A stretch of 64,000 nt of DNA, from contig CM076264.1 in the NCBI GenBank assembly GCA_038380795.1, positions 15,002,001 through 15,066,000 on the forward strand, read 5' to 3'. The first letter of the stretch is position 1; each line of letters starts with the position of its first letter. Positions 35,847 to 48,707 of the stretch are shown here, piece by piece. Source of the DNA: Pyrocephalus nanus (lineage: Eukaryota > Chordata > Aves > Passeriformes > Tyrannidae). The notes beneath the pieces were generated by a model, which was not told the origin of the DNA, did no database searches, and was given only the letters and a program-made list of their open reading frames with translations. A program made the translations under genes and the position numbers.

Positions 35847-37909
35847 AGAGGAAACACTAACATATGTCACCACAAACTAGGGCTTCCTACCCCAGTTCCA
35901 AGGGTGAAGGTCGCAGTTTGACAAGTGCTGTGAATCAAGCTCTGGTTACACAACTCCAACAGTCATGACATGCTGGGAAAAAAATCCTATGGAATTGAAG
36001 ATTCACATTCCCTTGAATAGGAGGAGTCAGGGACAAGAGTGATGTTTGCAACAACAGAGTGGAAGGATTAACCATGAGAAGGGAAAGACCATAGCTACAA
36101 GGGAGCAGGGGTGGGAAAGGCAGAATAGGAAAAATGAGAATATCTGGGAGAACAAAGATGATACTATGTAAACCAGAGCACACTTCCTCACACAATATAC
36201 AAGGACCTCATAACTGTGTTAACATAAAGAATTATCATTGCTGCTTATATTCACTGCTATATTAATAATAATTATTGTAATCTTTTTGACGGTAAGATTA
36301 TTAGTGACATGGTGCTTATAACTATGCTAATAAGTCCATTAATAATGCAGTTGCTCTATTGTCCTGAGCTATGACGTTACTGTACTGTTCAGAAGTTGGA
36401 CTTTGATGATAGTTGTCAGTCCCTTCCAGCTCAGGACTCAGGATATTCTATGTCCAGGAGAACACCATTAACCACTGGTGTGTCTCTCCTTGCCTTCAGG
36501 GCCAGCAAGTATCAGTTCACCATCTAGAATAAGCCTGTGAGATGAACACAGAAAACACATCTTTGCTGTTAAACTGATTTGTATCACGTTGAAATTTCGG
36601 GGTGGGGAATTCTTCATTTCCAAATCTCCAAGTATTTAGGATCCAGCACTTGAAAACAAGATGCTGAAAGATCTTTAGGCCTGCAAAATGCTTATAGAAG
36701 TGCATAAATGGGCAGAATTGTAGACCTTGCTGTCCATCTGAGATACCTGAAGTAAACTTATGTCTAAGGTGATACTGAGCATTCTCTTGAAAGAGAATAT
36801 GTTCTGCTGTTCAGCAGGAAGCTGCCTGTGGCAGCACCGTATCATGAACTCCACAGTCATGTAGGACACCAAGAGCAGCAGGTCGAGATGGACACATTTG
36901 CAAGTATTTCAGGATGTATTCTCCTGAATTTTTTTGCAAAGACAGTCTTGAATCTATTAAGAATTTGACAGAAAGAAAAAGACATCTTCAATCTTCAGTA
37001 ACATTTGCATTTTAAAGATAGAGCACCAGCAATACCTTTTCAAATTTCCTGCAGATTCTCTGGGATTCACTAAAGACCTGCATTAATAAGGTTTGGTGGA
37101 AACTAGAGCAGCATAGAGGTGGATCCCGCAAGATCCCCGTGACCATTGCAATTGGGCAACTGGTTTTCATGGTAAGACAGTTCAAAAGGCAAAAGGGAAA
37201 AATGAGGAGAGAAATTATGGATCTTGACTTTCGTCCTAAAATGGATTTGATATAGCACTGAGGGTCCCTTTCTTCAGTTATAGTCAGAGGTACCAAAAAC
37301 TTTCCTTCTCTGAGATGTAGAGGCTGGGTGTGGGGTAAAAGGGAAAGGAAGGAGGATGACACAAGGCCTCATGCAGAGACATTTCAGAATGTCTTAAAAG
37401 ATGCAGAAAAATGAGGAGTTCATTTTTTTGCAGATCACGGTAACATTATTTTTAACCTCCCTTCTTTTATAATGACCCCTCTGGAAGGGTGAAACATGCA
37501 TTCTTACCAGCTCTTTTTATTCAACTTAAAACATGCGTGCTGAGTTGTTGTTGGCTTTTATACTTGGGAAGAAAAAAGGAGTAGGATGTTACGGGAAAAT
37601 ATATTTCTGAAGCGTTATTTGTTAAAATGTCTACAAAGAATTTCACGGCCTTCACAAATAGATGAAAGTGAAACAGCTCACAGTTTGACCTTCCAACCTT
37701 TCCTGGGGTCTCAGTAGGTGATACTGCAAAACCTGGAGCTCTCTCTGCTGAAGCTGCATTATGGTAGATTTGCACTGTAATAATATACACCCTATACAAA
37801 TTCTGGGTTACCCATGGTCTCAATGAGTCCATCAAGGACCATGTGTGCCTGGACAGTCTTGTGAAACCCATCACTTCTGGATCTTGCTCCAACAAAATGG
37901 AATTAATGT

Positions 37910-37946
37910 AAAAAAAAAAAAAAAAAGAAAAAAAAGAAAAAAGAAA
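37910..37946. repeat. A-rich tract
   Basis: Seventeen A residues are followed by (G)A-runs: only A and G from 37910 to 37946, with four G. It forms a homopurine tract of about 37 nt. The upstream sequence does not look like a known retrotransposon or a recognisable processed transcript. Confidence 0.92.
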
Positions 37947-40900
37947 CAGTCAGCAATGACAACAGGCAGTGAAACTGGGGTTCCTGCAGCAGTCTGGGTG
38001 GAGAAAATGATGACAACATATTGGCATATTTGTGAGATGTGAGCTGAAAAAGAAGCAGAACCCTTCCCACCCACTCCAACCCTATAACCAAGCAGAAAAC
38101 ACAAGTGGGTTAGTGCTCATTCCTGAACAGCTGAAGACATTGTCAGACATATTCTGCACTCCCACGTGAGTGGAGACATAAAACTGGGTGGTATTAATGG
38201 AGCAATTTTCATACCTACGCCCACACTATAAGGAACTGTGTTTTGATGATCTTGGCAGGCCCTTGATGCTTGTAGGGCTTTGACAGAGCGGAGCTCGGTC
38301 TACTTTCAAAACTATCCTGGGAGTCTAGACACCCAGGGATGCCTTAGAACCAGATTGTTTTAAAATAAAAATTCTAAAGAAAGGCATACTTCTGATCCAG
38401 GAGGTCTGTATAGAAAACTTGGTCTAGTATGTTCCCATATTGATGGGAACAGCAAAAAGCAGAGGGAAAATATCTACACCGATTAGATAAAAAGCCTTGA
38501 AGGCTTGCCACAGCACTAGGTTTAAATATCAGTGAGCAGAGCTATTTCTCAAAAAGTTAGAAACTGAAGATTACACTTGACTCTCTCAGACAATATTATT
38601 AACCTTTGATTTTCTAGAAGTTCAGATAAGATCCCTGGAGATATTTTATCAGTGTGGAATCTATAAAGTTTTTCCTTGCACAACCATGAGTCAACAATAT
38701 AATTACTATAGCCAGAAATGTAGACTCAGGAAAACTGTTCAGCTAAAAACAGAGACAGTTATAACAGGGGATGAAATCATCATAAAATTTTATGTGTTTT
38801 TTTCAGACACTAAATGTGAAGAGAAAATCTAGAAAACTCCAGGTGCAAGCTCAGCAACCCCTTGTTCCATTTTAAGATGAGGGTATTAAATACGCATCAC
38901 AAGTACCCAAGGAGAATCCATATGTAGATCAATAGTCTTACTGCTTCAGTAACAGTGGATTTGATGAGTGTAAAGTGTAGCTAATGGACAAATTTCATAG
39001 CAATAAAATCTCCCCTTCTCTTGTCTGTATATGCATCTATTAATTACTGATAATTAACATGCCAATTACCCTCTCAGAATTCAGTGATAGTCAGCATTCT
39101 TTGAAATTTACATTATTCCTGAATACTTCTTTTACAAAAGACAGAAAAAAACCTGAAACTGTACTATCACAATGCTGGTGTGGCTTTAGAGTTCAGGGCA
39201 AGGCCTGGTGTTTTATTTTGTCCCTTACCAAGGCCCAGGGAGAAAAGGAGAGTACACTGAGAGAAGGGTGATCAAACAATTCCTTTCATGGCTATTGCTG
39301 CTGGAGGTGAAACAAGGGTGTCAAGCGTGTATTTTGGCAAGTCCAATTGATTGTCTGTGCATTACATCCCTGCAAAAAAACCACATGCAATAAGACTGTC
39401 AATCTCTATCTGAAACTAAGTCAGTGGGATTTGAGGTGGAAAGAATAAACACAGACAGTTACAGAGTCTGGTCTTTGACCCCAGAAATGGTTGGAGATTC
39501 TGGCTTGGATTCCACATCCACCTACTGCTTACCAGCTGTACTATGACTTCTGAAACATCAAAAGGCCTTCCGAGTTGAACTGGGTATGCTTATTAAATTG
39601 ACTTCTTGCCCATCTCTCTTTCACATGTACAGCAATATAGTGCCCTTTGTGAGCCTTGCATGAAAGGTACTAAGTTCATGCTCAGACTCCATGTTTTCCA
39701 CTGATGATTTTCCACAATGTTGCATAAAGCTACCCAGAGTTGCTCACAACAGATTTAAAATGTGTCCCTTATTTGGAGAACTTCCAGTATGAATAAGAGA
39801 CAGAAAAATTATGAAGCCAGAGAAAGAATACCAGAGCAAGGCAGAAAGCACAGGGGATGGTTGATAAAATGGGCTGTTAGCTGGAGGTGGCAAAGGAGCA
39901 GGTAATCAGACACGGCATCCTTGGATCACAGAATGTGCCAGGTGGCCACAAACCCTGGGGTTTTGGCTTGGCCACTGCAGAGATAAGGCCAGCTGCAAAG
40001 TTTGGATCCTGATCAAATATTTGCAATCCAAACACCCTGAGAGTTAGGGCTATTTGGCATGGGCCCCTGTCTAGTTTATATTAATGTTTATTGCCCCTTG
40101 GCCCTTTGGAAATGGTCTTTCATGATTCACACCTCGGCAATGCAGGTTTGTCCATCCTGATGGCAGGCTACAAATCTGACTCCTCAGTATAGTGGCACTC
40201 CTTTCAGCTGTGTGGAGCTGCCTTGCATGTGGCTTACATATTACAGCTGACAAGGGCTGAATGACAACTTCATGGCTCACTGTTAGAAGCTCAGCCAAAA
40301 ACACACAAAGGCATGTCTCCAGCTAGGGCTTTCATCTTTCACATCCACTCAACACTTTTTGCAGCAACTCTTTGGGTGAGCAGATCACTGTCCTCTTTGC
40401 CTGCCTTCCTTTCCAGAAATTTCATGTGGCAGGACTGTCACCCACAGCTGTTTCATCAGTTCCTTGGTCACATAACTTAGAGGTTTAAGTAGGCTCTGAA
40501 CTGACCTTTTTGCTCTTAAATATGGACTGCCTTTATTCTGTGATCTTGCAAAATTCACCTTAATGGTACTTGAAGACTGGCATAAATTCACTATGGGTCT
40601 CATGCTGGTCAAAGAACAAGACTGAAAGAGGAGAGTCTGGACTTACATTCTTTGGAGCAGGAAGAGAAGCAAATCATCATAATGAATAAACTTATTTCTT
40701 ATACTTCAAAAGTTAAACAATTGAGCTGAAGATGTTCCTGTTTCATTTCAATATTTCAAGTATATTTTATTAACTAGTTTTCTACATTTAAGTCTGCTCT
40801 GTCTTTTCAAGCTAGGGAAAAAATATTAGGAAAAGATATATTTCAGAGTCTATTTCTGGGAGCATGTTGGATACTTAACAAGTTCATCTTTCGTGAGCAG

Positions 40901-41635
40901 CCATTTCATGTATCAGCCTATAATGATTGCTTGGGTTCAGACTGCAGCACACATTTGCAGTCTCTGTTAGATCCCTTTCCTTCATGCAGGAAGGCTGGAG
41001 TAAATGTTATCTTCATAAGACTTTCTTCATCTTTTTGCTCTCAGTCTGTTTTGAGTATGTCCTAATCTTCCCTCCCCCTATTTATAGTATGTCTTATGAG
41101 CACTGATGGGCCTTTTCACAGACAACAAAAAGCAAAGGAGGTAGTAATGTTGAACTACATAATTTTCTCTAGTGCTTCTAAGTTAACCCTGGAGATCACT
41201 TGCCTTTTAAAAAACAAGTTTTAGTAGCCTGGGCAGTGCAAGACAAACTTCCCTTAGTAACTCTTCTGTATTACGTAATGGAGCCAAACTTGGTCCATTC
41301 CTGACCTCAAGGGCTGCCCTAACCAGCATGACCACTGATGCTATACACCGTCTGGGGTACCCACCATCCAAACTCTCGTGCCCTGACATTATCAATCTTT
41401 CCTTTAAACAAAAATACACAAAACCCAACCTAGCCCAGTCCAGATGAACGGATATTACGGTATCAAAGAGTTTTTCTGATTATGAATGCCAACACAAGGC
41501 AACAGCAACTCATGCTCCAAAGGACAGGATTTAAATAACCTTTTGATTGCCCTGTTGACATCTGCTGTCAGGAAAAAACACTTTCCCTAATTGGGGAACT
41601 GTTCAATTGATAGAACCAGTTGAGTTTTCTTTTTC

Positions 41636-41652
41636 TTTTTTTTTTTTTTTTT
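41636..41652. repeat. T homopolymer (17 nt)
   Basis: Seventeen T residues, preceded by a CT-rich stretch that extends the pyrimidine tract to about 41626. Confidence 0.93.
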
Positions 41653-42236
41653 GAAAAGAGAGCCATCAGGGGCTTGATTCTTCCTCTTTCTTGCCCCCTG
41701 CAGAGCTGCCTGCCCTGAGCACAGCTGGCACAAAGTCCTCTCAGATCAGGCTTACAGAAGTGCTCATGTTTTGCACCCAATCATCCCTGCAAAAACAACC
41801 ACACAAGGTTAAAAACAATTTTCCACTCATGGAAGTAAACCAATGGGTAAAAGGAACAACTAGACCTTCACGATAAATCCCAGCTGAACAACCCTAAGTG
41901 AAATATTGGCTATTCCTTTTTTTTTAAATCCTGAAGCCACAGTGCCAGAGCAGCCCAGCATCTTTTTTGCAGTGGCCACCATCTCCCCAGCCCTCTCTCT
42001 GCAACTGTGCCATGGTGTTGCTCAGCACAGCTGAGGGCAGCTGAGGGAAATGTCACTATGAGGCATTTTCCTGCTTTGATTACTCCAGCTCTTGCCTGGC
42101 CATGAGCCAGAACAGGCTCTGGCATAGTTTAGGGTCATCTTAAAATACTCAAGGATGTGACTTGTGTATCTAGCTAGAGGGGGAGCCAAGGGGCTGCCAA
42201 GGTCCCCTTAAGCACTGTATGTCCCCTGCGCCCCAG

Positions 42237-42306
42237 GCACCGGCTTCAGGTGTTTGGGTTCAGTCCAGGTACCCCTCAGGGCGGGGGCAAGGATGGGGCA
42301 TGTAAG
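42237..42306 (+). other. candidate 70-nt exon in a GC-richer patch
   Basis: A strong acceptor (ATGTCCCCTGCGCCCCAG, AG at 42235-42236) and a donor (TGTAAG|GTGAGT, GT at 42307-42308) bound 70 nt of GC-rich sequence. Two forward frames are open across it. The one starting at the second base reads HRLQVFGFSPGTPQGGGKDG and exits in phase 0 after 23 codons. Open frames are expected by composition here, because GC-rich DNA has few stop triplets. The local base composition stands out from the AT-rich surroundings over about 250 bp. An LTR or other old repeat is an alternative that I cannot exclude. Confidence 0.15.
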
Positions 42307-44538
42307 GTGAGTTAGCCTGGCTTCACACCCCCCTCTGGTGGCATTTCATCAGGCTGAGGAGTCTCTCAAGGTCCACTCATCCTTGCACTGTCCTTGCAGC
42401 ACAGAGAGGTCCTGAAGTTAAGCACAGGGCACTCGACGTTAGGATTTTTGAGGTAACACCCTTTTGGTACCAAGTTCAACAATTCTCCAGATAGTATTAA
42501 TTACAGAAAGCAATGGCCTGTAAATCTGCAGCTTTATATTCACTATTCATTTCAAACTCAGCATCTCTCTCCACACCACTTTCTCCAGCTCATTTTCTCT
42601 GCACCTGGAATCAGCCCTGCTGCAGTGGGTGTCCACAGATTAGACCTTGGGTTTAGGTTTAGGTTTAACCTTTAATGACAAGGAATGCAACATACCAAGA
42701 AAGGGAATATGACTAGATAATTACTCTTTTTGTATGTAGCTCCTTGTGGAGAGGAACCCAGTCTCCTGCTCGACAGTGAATCTTAGTTACAGGAAAATAA
42801 TCGCTCTCCAGCATAGCCTTGAGACCTACATGGTGCCATTTTCATTCAGCTCTGCTGAGGCCAGAGATAATTTGTACACTCTAAATACAAATTACATTAT
42901 GCTAATACATTCGTAATAGTCAAAAGTACTCTATTCATAACCGACCTTAAAAGGCAAAATACATAATATTAATAAATTTTAAAGAAAATTTGACTCAAGA
43001 ATCTTGGAAACTGGAGTCAATTGACATTAGAAATGCAGACACATTTAAAAGGATGCTTTTGACAATATTTACAAGAAATTTACATTTTAGTATTTATTTC
43101 ATCAAAACAAGTCTTTACAATCTTGTTCAATGTACAGTCATTAGTGCTTTCTTGGCTAAGATGCTACGAAATAGGTAGAATTGCAATATTCCTGCTTCTG
43201 TCAAAATGTACAACTACTTAAGTTTCCATACAAAAGACTCTGTATGTTGCAGTGCATAGAAGTATCGGGTTCTGCAGCAGAGCAGACTCTCCAAATACTC
43301 ATTAAAAAAATAAAAATAGTAAATTGGATTGTTGCTTTATCATCAGCCCAACCTCATAATCTCAAAGTCTCCTGATTTGTACGTGACCTCATAACCTCTC
43401 TCTGTTAGCATATATGAATTAATGATGCATATTGCCTAACCGGTGTTCTAGCAGACTTTTTTTCTCAATATAGGATTTAAAATAAAACCCTTATATTTAT
43501 TATTGTAACTATATATAAAATATATTAGTAATGTGAGATTTTATGTTATTTTCCTTGTTTTATCTTTCTAGATCAATAATATATTTGCATATAAAGGCCT
43601 AACCTTTATCTTTATAACTTTTGTCTTCAGTGACATCAGTGGCAAAATTTACTCTGGTAGTAGGAGCCACAAAGGAACAGAATATTCTCACCAATAGGAA
43701 ACTGGGGAGAAAGAAAGGAGGAAGAAAATGAAATTAAAAAGTCCTGCACAGCTGACCCCATTAACTTATTAGTAAATTATGTTAGTCTCACATATAAAAC
43801 CTCAGTGATATTTCTAAGTTTAAGCAAACATGTACATGTCTTCATGCGCACACAACCCCACACAAGGCAGACAAGCTGCAAATAATAGCTATTTCAGAAT
43901 AGGAATCCCCCTCCTTTGCCCTTGCTGATAATCTTTTTATATTCATAAGCAAGTAGATTTGGTTCCTTAGTCCTCTAACACACCAGATGTCAACCTTTGG
44001 TAAGACTGGTGTAATTCATCATTTTCTATCCTGATTATAACTTCCTGTGTAAAAAGCCTATCTTCAGGTTTTTTCTATAGACAAAATGAGACAGGCAAAG
44101 TCTTACTAATAACTCCTTCTTTCAAAGACTATCTACATTGTAAATAGTACAGATTCTATGATTGTAGCACCAAAAAATAAGGGAATAAGTCTATGGCTCC
44201 TTTGACAAGCTCTTGTGGAAACACAAGTTCTCAGCTTGTTCTGAGTTTTTGGGGCCATTGATGATGCTCTAATTTACAATATAACCAGTACTATAGGAAT
44301 TGTCAAAGAGGAGGGCAAGCACAGCATTCTAATAATTTTGAATGCGCTAGCTCATTCCCACTGTTTTACAGAGTCTTCCTTTCCAATACTTCTTTGTTCG
44401 TATTACTAGAGAATTTAACCCTTGAAATGAATTGTTCCTACCCATGCTGGATGTCATCAGGTAATTTTGATGTAATGTTCATGTTTTTGGTGTTAAGATG
44501 TCCACAACCCCACCCTCACGTCCACAGTGTTTTCTATT

Positions 44539-44571
44539 TCCTTTTTCTTTTTTTCTTTCTTTTTTTTTTTT
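44539..44571. repeat. pyrimidine tract ending in T-run
   Basis: Thirty-three consecutive C/T residues ending in twelve T. The plus strand then reads TAAGTG. No function is assignable. Confidence 0.9.
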
Positions 44572-46854
44572 AAGTGAAAAACATTTTATTAATCAACGTA
44601 TCTTCAATGGGTGGATTATTTTTATCTGAAACTTTTCCACTATCTGCACATGGCTGAGACATGTCTATTCATGATTACAACCCAACACAATATTTTAAGT
44701 GATCTAATTTTAACAAGTACAGTAGAGAAATGTTCTTGAATTTCCTAAGCATCTCATATTGCCACCTTTTTAATGAAGTGATGTCACCACAGCCATATTT
44801 CAGATCTCATTCAAAAGAGACCCATCCACTGCTCAGGAGATTATGGGGCACTCACATAGGGAGGAAAGAGATGCAGCAGCTCTGAAAACATTGGCAATAA
44901 TGGGCAGGCCAGGGGAACAGGGGGAAATAGGTTTCTGGGTGGATAGCTCTGTGTGACTGTGTAGAGCTTGGTGACATCCTGCCAAGCCTAAGCTACCATG
45001 GTATCTCATAAAGACCACAGAAGTGCAAAGAGGTTTTGTTCTTAATCTTTCCTAATGAGAGTACCTTTCTCCTCATCAATTATAACTCTTCTTAACATCC
45101 CCAGCCCTGATTTTGTGCATTTTGGCAGAACACCTCCTAGTCAGTCAGCTCATTACATCATCAAAAAGGTGGGAGCCAGGAAGAATACATAAGCGTAAAT
45201 CAGAGAAGCTGAACGAAAGCCCTAAGTTTGCAAAAGATTTGGCATTGATCACAGACTGTGTGGGTGGACAGTATCTCTCTTTATGCACCAGGAACATGGA
45301 GTAATGATTAAGCTTCTGTTTTCCCCACTCACTTATGCTGGATTGTTGGTACTGAACATGTGCTAAAATACTACAGTGCTTTACACATAGGCAGTTTCCA
45401 TGTCATGCCACAGAGCACAGGTAACCTGAAATCACCCAGAGGAGTGCACAACCAGCTGAGTTAAAACAGACTTTAGAAGAAGGCTATTCTCTTTCTTTTT
45501 TATTGGTAGCAGAAATATTGGATATAGCACAGAATATTGAAGGCATGGTTGCCACTATAAAGACAACAGAGCATCTGCTTAGTAATAAATTCTGCACAGC
45601 ATATCCAGAAAACGCTTTTTAAATGTTACTTCAAATAGAGTTGAACTAGAGAAGGAAGTTTGACTCTGCTCCCTCCCTTGAACTGCGGGCTGAGCCACAG
45701 ATCTGAACCACTCCCCAAATTACAGGCTACAAAGCCAAGAGGTGTCTATTTTATAACCTCCCTTCTTCTGGACTGAGGCTAAAATCCCACAAAATCTATC
45801 CTAAGTTTTCAGCAAAGTGGAAAACTAGGAGCAAGGATGATCAGGTTCAGAACTCCAAGAACGGGTTTGCAAATGACCTTCCTGATATCTTTCAAATTTT
45901 CATGTAATTTGTCCGATGGAATTTACTGTACTCCTAAAACTGACTAGGATTATCTGGTGCTGGTTCCCAGCTGTGCTTCAAATGCAGCCATGCACAGTAG
46001 GACTTGCCTGCCTAATTTTCTCCATGTATCTCTCATTCAGTGTTATTCCAGGATGCCATAATAGTTGAATATTTGAGAAAGTGCTTGATTTAAGATACAC
46101 AGAAATCTTGATTTTCCAAGGTTCAGCCATTTTGGCTGGGGGAACTGTTGCTCCTCTACTATGGGTAGGGCTTCACTCTACCGTGGTATGAGGCAATTCT
46201 CCTAATTCCTCAGCTGGACTCTACTCTTTGTTCTTGAATCCTGCACACTGTAAACATTTGCAGCCTTGCCCACACTGTCAATTCAATTCTCCTTACAGGT
46301 ACAGTTCTGTTGGTATAACACAGTTTAGTGTTGTAGCTGTGCCCATTTTTCTAACTCTTTGAAGTGCAGATCTTACAGCAGGTAAAGCATTTGGGATGAG
46401 AATAAGGGCACTGGCACTTTTTCCATTTAAATCATGTGCACCTCAGTGTACCTGCTTACAGGTAGATAATAACACTCTTAAAAATGTAAACAGTTGAATT
46501 CAAAGAACATTTTGATGGAGCTCCAATCAGAAAATCAATAGCTATTTGGGCACAGAAGGAATTAATCCTGCTTTCTTTGGAACTTTGTCTTGCAAGTAGT
46601 TGGCTCTGGCATGCATGAAACACAAACCCAGCTGAAGGGAACTCTGTGTTTGGGGCATTTGCACGGCCTCTTTTCCCATGTGGCTGTTCTAGTGCCTGAT
46701 GATGTGAGATACCACTCAGCAGTTTTCCCACAGTAAGGGCATTTACAGCATCTGTATCCTCTATCCATTTGTCTATTTTCATGGCATTTGTTTCTTAATT
46801 ATCTGGGGGAGCTTTAACCCTCTGTCACATTTGGCTGAAATCTGTCACTGGGCT

Positions 46855-46855
<1 letters not shown>

Positions 46856-46886
<31 letters not shown>
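46856..46886. repeat. 31-nt A homopolymer
   Basis: Thirty-one consecutive A residues between GGGCTC and GAGAGGCAGCC. Just upstream the octamer TCTGTCAC occurs twice (near 46821 and 46842). A processed insertion would need a recognisable upstream transcript, and I see none. CR1 does not leave such tails. Confidence 0.96.
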
Positions 46887-46889
<3 letters not shown>

Positions 46890-47673
46890 AGGCAGCCAGC
46901 CAGGCAAACCTCACACTCCTAAAAGCCTTATTCCCTTAAGAAACAAATTGGAAAACAACAGCAATGCCTCCGACAACAGAAAAACCACACAGTGACAAAG
47001 ACCACAGTTTGTAAAGCAATCTCCATGATTCTTGAGGAAATTCCAGGGAAAGACTGCTGGTGCTGAAACCCTAGGGAAAAGGTATCGGGGCACCTGGTCC
47101 AGGAGGTGCAGGGGAGCACATGAGACTATACATGAGAGCAGCTTCAAGGGACCGCTCAGCTCCAGGCTTTGGAAGGAGAGCAATTTTGGCAGCCTGCCCT
47201 CTCCTCTGGAAGGCCCTTTCCAGGCTCACATTGACTGTAAGTCTGGGCTTACCCTGTCTCCAAGCCCTGGCTCTGCCACTCACTGAACTTTACCAAGGAC
47301 ACCCTGCTCTCCCCTGTGCCAGGGCCCAAAAGGAAAAGTCTTCTGCTGGACCAGGTTTTCCCTCAGCAGCCCCTTTCCAGCCATGCTTTGTCCACAGCCG
47401 TGGTAGTGCCCCACAGAAGACACTGGCATAGTGGTTCTCCTGGATATCCACAGAGTTTACATAAAAGTACCGCATGTGTAGGACAGGAAACCTGTGGTTT
47501 ACCCTGTACTTAATTTTCCAAGGTGTTGCATATCTGCTGAGAATCCCCTTCCTTTCTCAGAATAGGTTCTGAACAGAAAAATTCATTTTTACATATTAAT
47601 CCTTTTGAAATGCACCTTTCCAGAACTGGCTGCATAGAGAAGACAAGGCTGAGAGCTGTTCATCAACTTGTGC
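46887..47673. other. GC-richer non-coding interval between poly(A) and CR1 remnant
   Basis: The part at about 47,040-47,420 is richer in G and C than its surroundings. It has overlapping open frames on both strands (for example 47120-47431 plus and 47071-47283 minus), as expected from composition. A donor-like GACTGTAAGTC occurs near 47236 without a clear partner. I recognise no protein domain or known repeat. Confidence 0.5.
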
Positions 47674-47735
47674 AGGGGGGTGGGACCAGATCATCTCCAA
47701 AGGTCCCTTCCAAACTTAGCCATTCTATAGTTCAG
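47674..47735 (+). mobile_element. CR1 3'-terminal remnant
   Basis: About 60 bp match the CR1 3' end: GGGTGGGACCAGATCATCTC, then AAAGGTCCCTTCCAAACTTA and GCCATTCTATAG, where the family has CCATTCTATGATTC. Only one degraded copy of the terminal repeat remains. The 5' boundary is set where the match fades. The orientation is plus. It is a short, heavily truncated insertion with no coding remnant. Confidence 0.85.
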
Positions 47736-48680
47736 GTAAATATGCTTATTAGCTACTTCAATTTGCCTGACATGAGAGATGATAAATGATAGATTAGCAT
47801 ATAATTTTCTTCTAGTTTTCAAAAAATTATTCTATAAATATTTTACTTTTCCCATCGTGCCTTTCACCCATGCAGTGCAACTGTTGTCTGCAGCTTTCCT
47901 GTCTCAGGAAGTGAGATCCTTGTATTAGCACAAAGAAAAATAAACCACCTCCCACCAGCTACACTAGAAGTGTAAATTACCATGTGGATAGTTGGGAACT
48001 CAACATTTATGCCAATTAAAATAATAATGAAGAGTTCTATCTTATTTTTCTGTATTAAAAAGGAGGAAATTCTGAGGTACATGATTACTATGTAATATGC
48101 AATTTTTAAGATCTGTTACTTGTTTGGTACTCTAAATCACATACCTTTGAGTATTGTGTTGGGTTTTACCCCTTGATCTTTTTGAGAGGCAGAACAAAAG
48201 ATAAAAGCACATAAAGGATTCTATGAAAGGAAAAGTGTAAGGCTGCCCAGCTTCCCTGAAGTGATGGATTGAGTGGGTGGTAGCCATTTGTCAAGGAAGT
48301 TCATCTGGTAAATTCACAACTGAATCCACGTCAAAGGGAATAAGTGCATTTCAGCTCCATGTTAGCCACGCAGATCAGCATTTCAGAGATAACTGGAATG
48401 CAGTAATATTTCACAGCACCCATAGTTTCTTACGTGGGAGAATTGTTCCAAAGAGCTCACCTGCCTGCAAATACACTAGCTAGGCTTGGAGGGGAAATAG
48501 GAAGGAAATAATGACAAAGGATTTTATAGGCTGATTTTGTTTCTGAGGCTTTTGTTTGTAAAATGCAATCTAGACAAGGAAAAATAATTTCACCATTTCT
48601 CCACATTTACTCATTTCCAATCTGAGCTGATAGTAGCAGGCATGCACATTTTCTTTTTTCAGCTGGTGATTTTCTCTCTG

Positions 48681-48707
48681 ATCAATATTAAGTTTGTTAA
48701 TATTGAT
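48681..48707. repeat. perfect 11-bp inverted repeat, 5-nt loop
   Basis: ATCAATATTAA (48681-48691) and TTAATATTGAT (48697-48707) are exact reverse complements around GTTTG. The arms are almost pure A/T, so chance is plausible in this AT-rich setting. TTAATTAA follows directly after the right arm. Confidence 0.85.

Larger units (their letters stand above)
35847..46855. other. non-coding DNA with a GC-richer patch near 42.2 kb
   Basis: No gene or transposon was recognised. The longest open frame is 124 codons (37521-37895 minus) with no recognisable domain. An A-rich run (37910-37946), a T-run (41636-41652), a pyrimidine tract (44539-44571) and an exon-like interval (42237-42306) are listed separately. 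The stretch at about 42,170-42,450 is clearly richer in G and C than its neighbours but has few CpGs. The part at about 42,860-43,620 is very AT-rich. Confidence 0.6.

Noticed and set aside
37521..37895. 124-codon minus-strand open frame
   Set aside because: No recognisable domain. A good acceptor (AG at plus 37563-37564) and donor (GT at plus 37506-37507) lie inside its 3' part, but the 55-nt interval between them has stops in all three frames.
42649..42668. GTTTAG repeated, resembling a telomere motif
   Set aside because: There are only two full units plus one imperfect unit, and it is not the vertebrate TTAGGG hexamer array.
48461..48484. Minus-strand 24-nt interval between an excellent acceptor and a CAG|GTGAGC donor
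   Set aside because: It is very short with no neighbouring partner exons. Listing every such pair would add noise.
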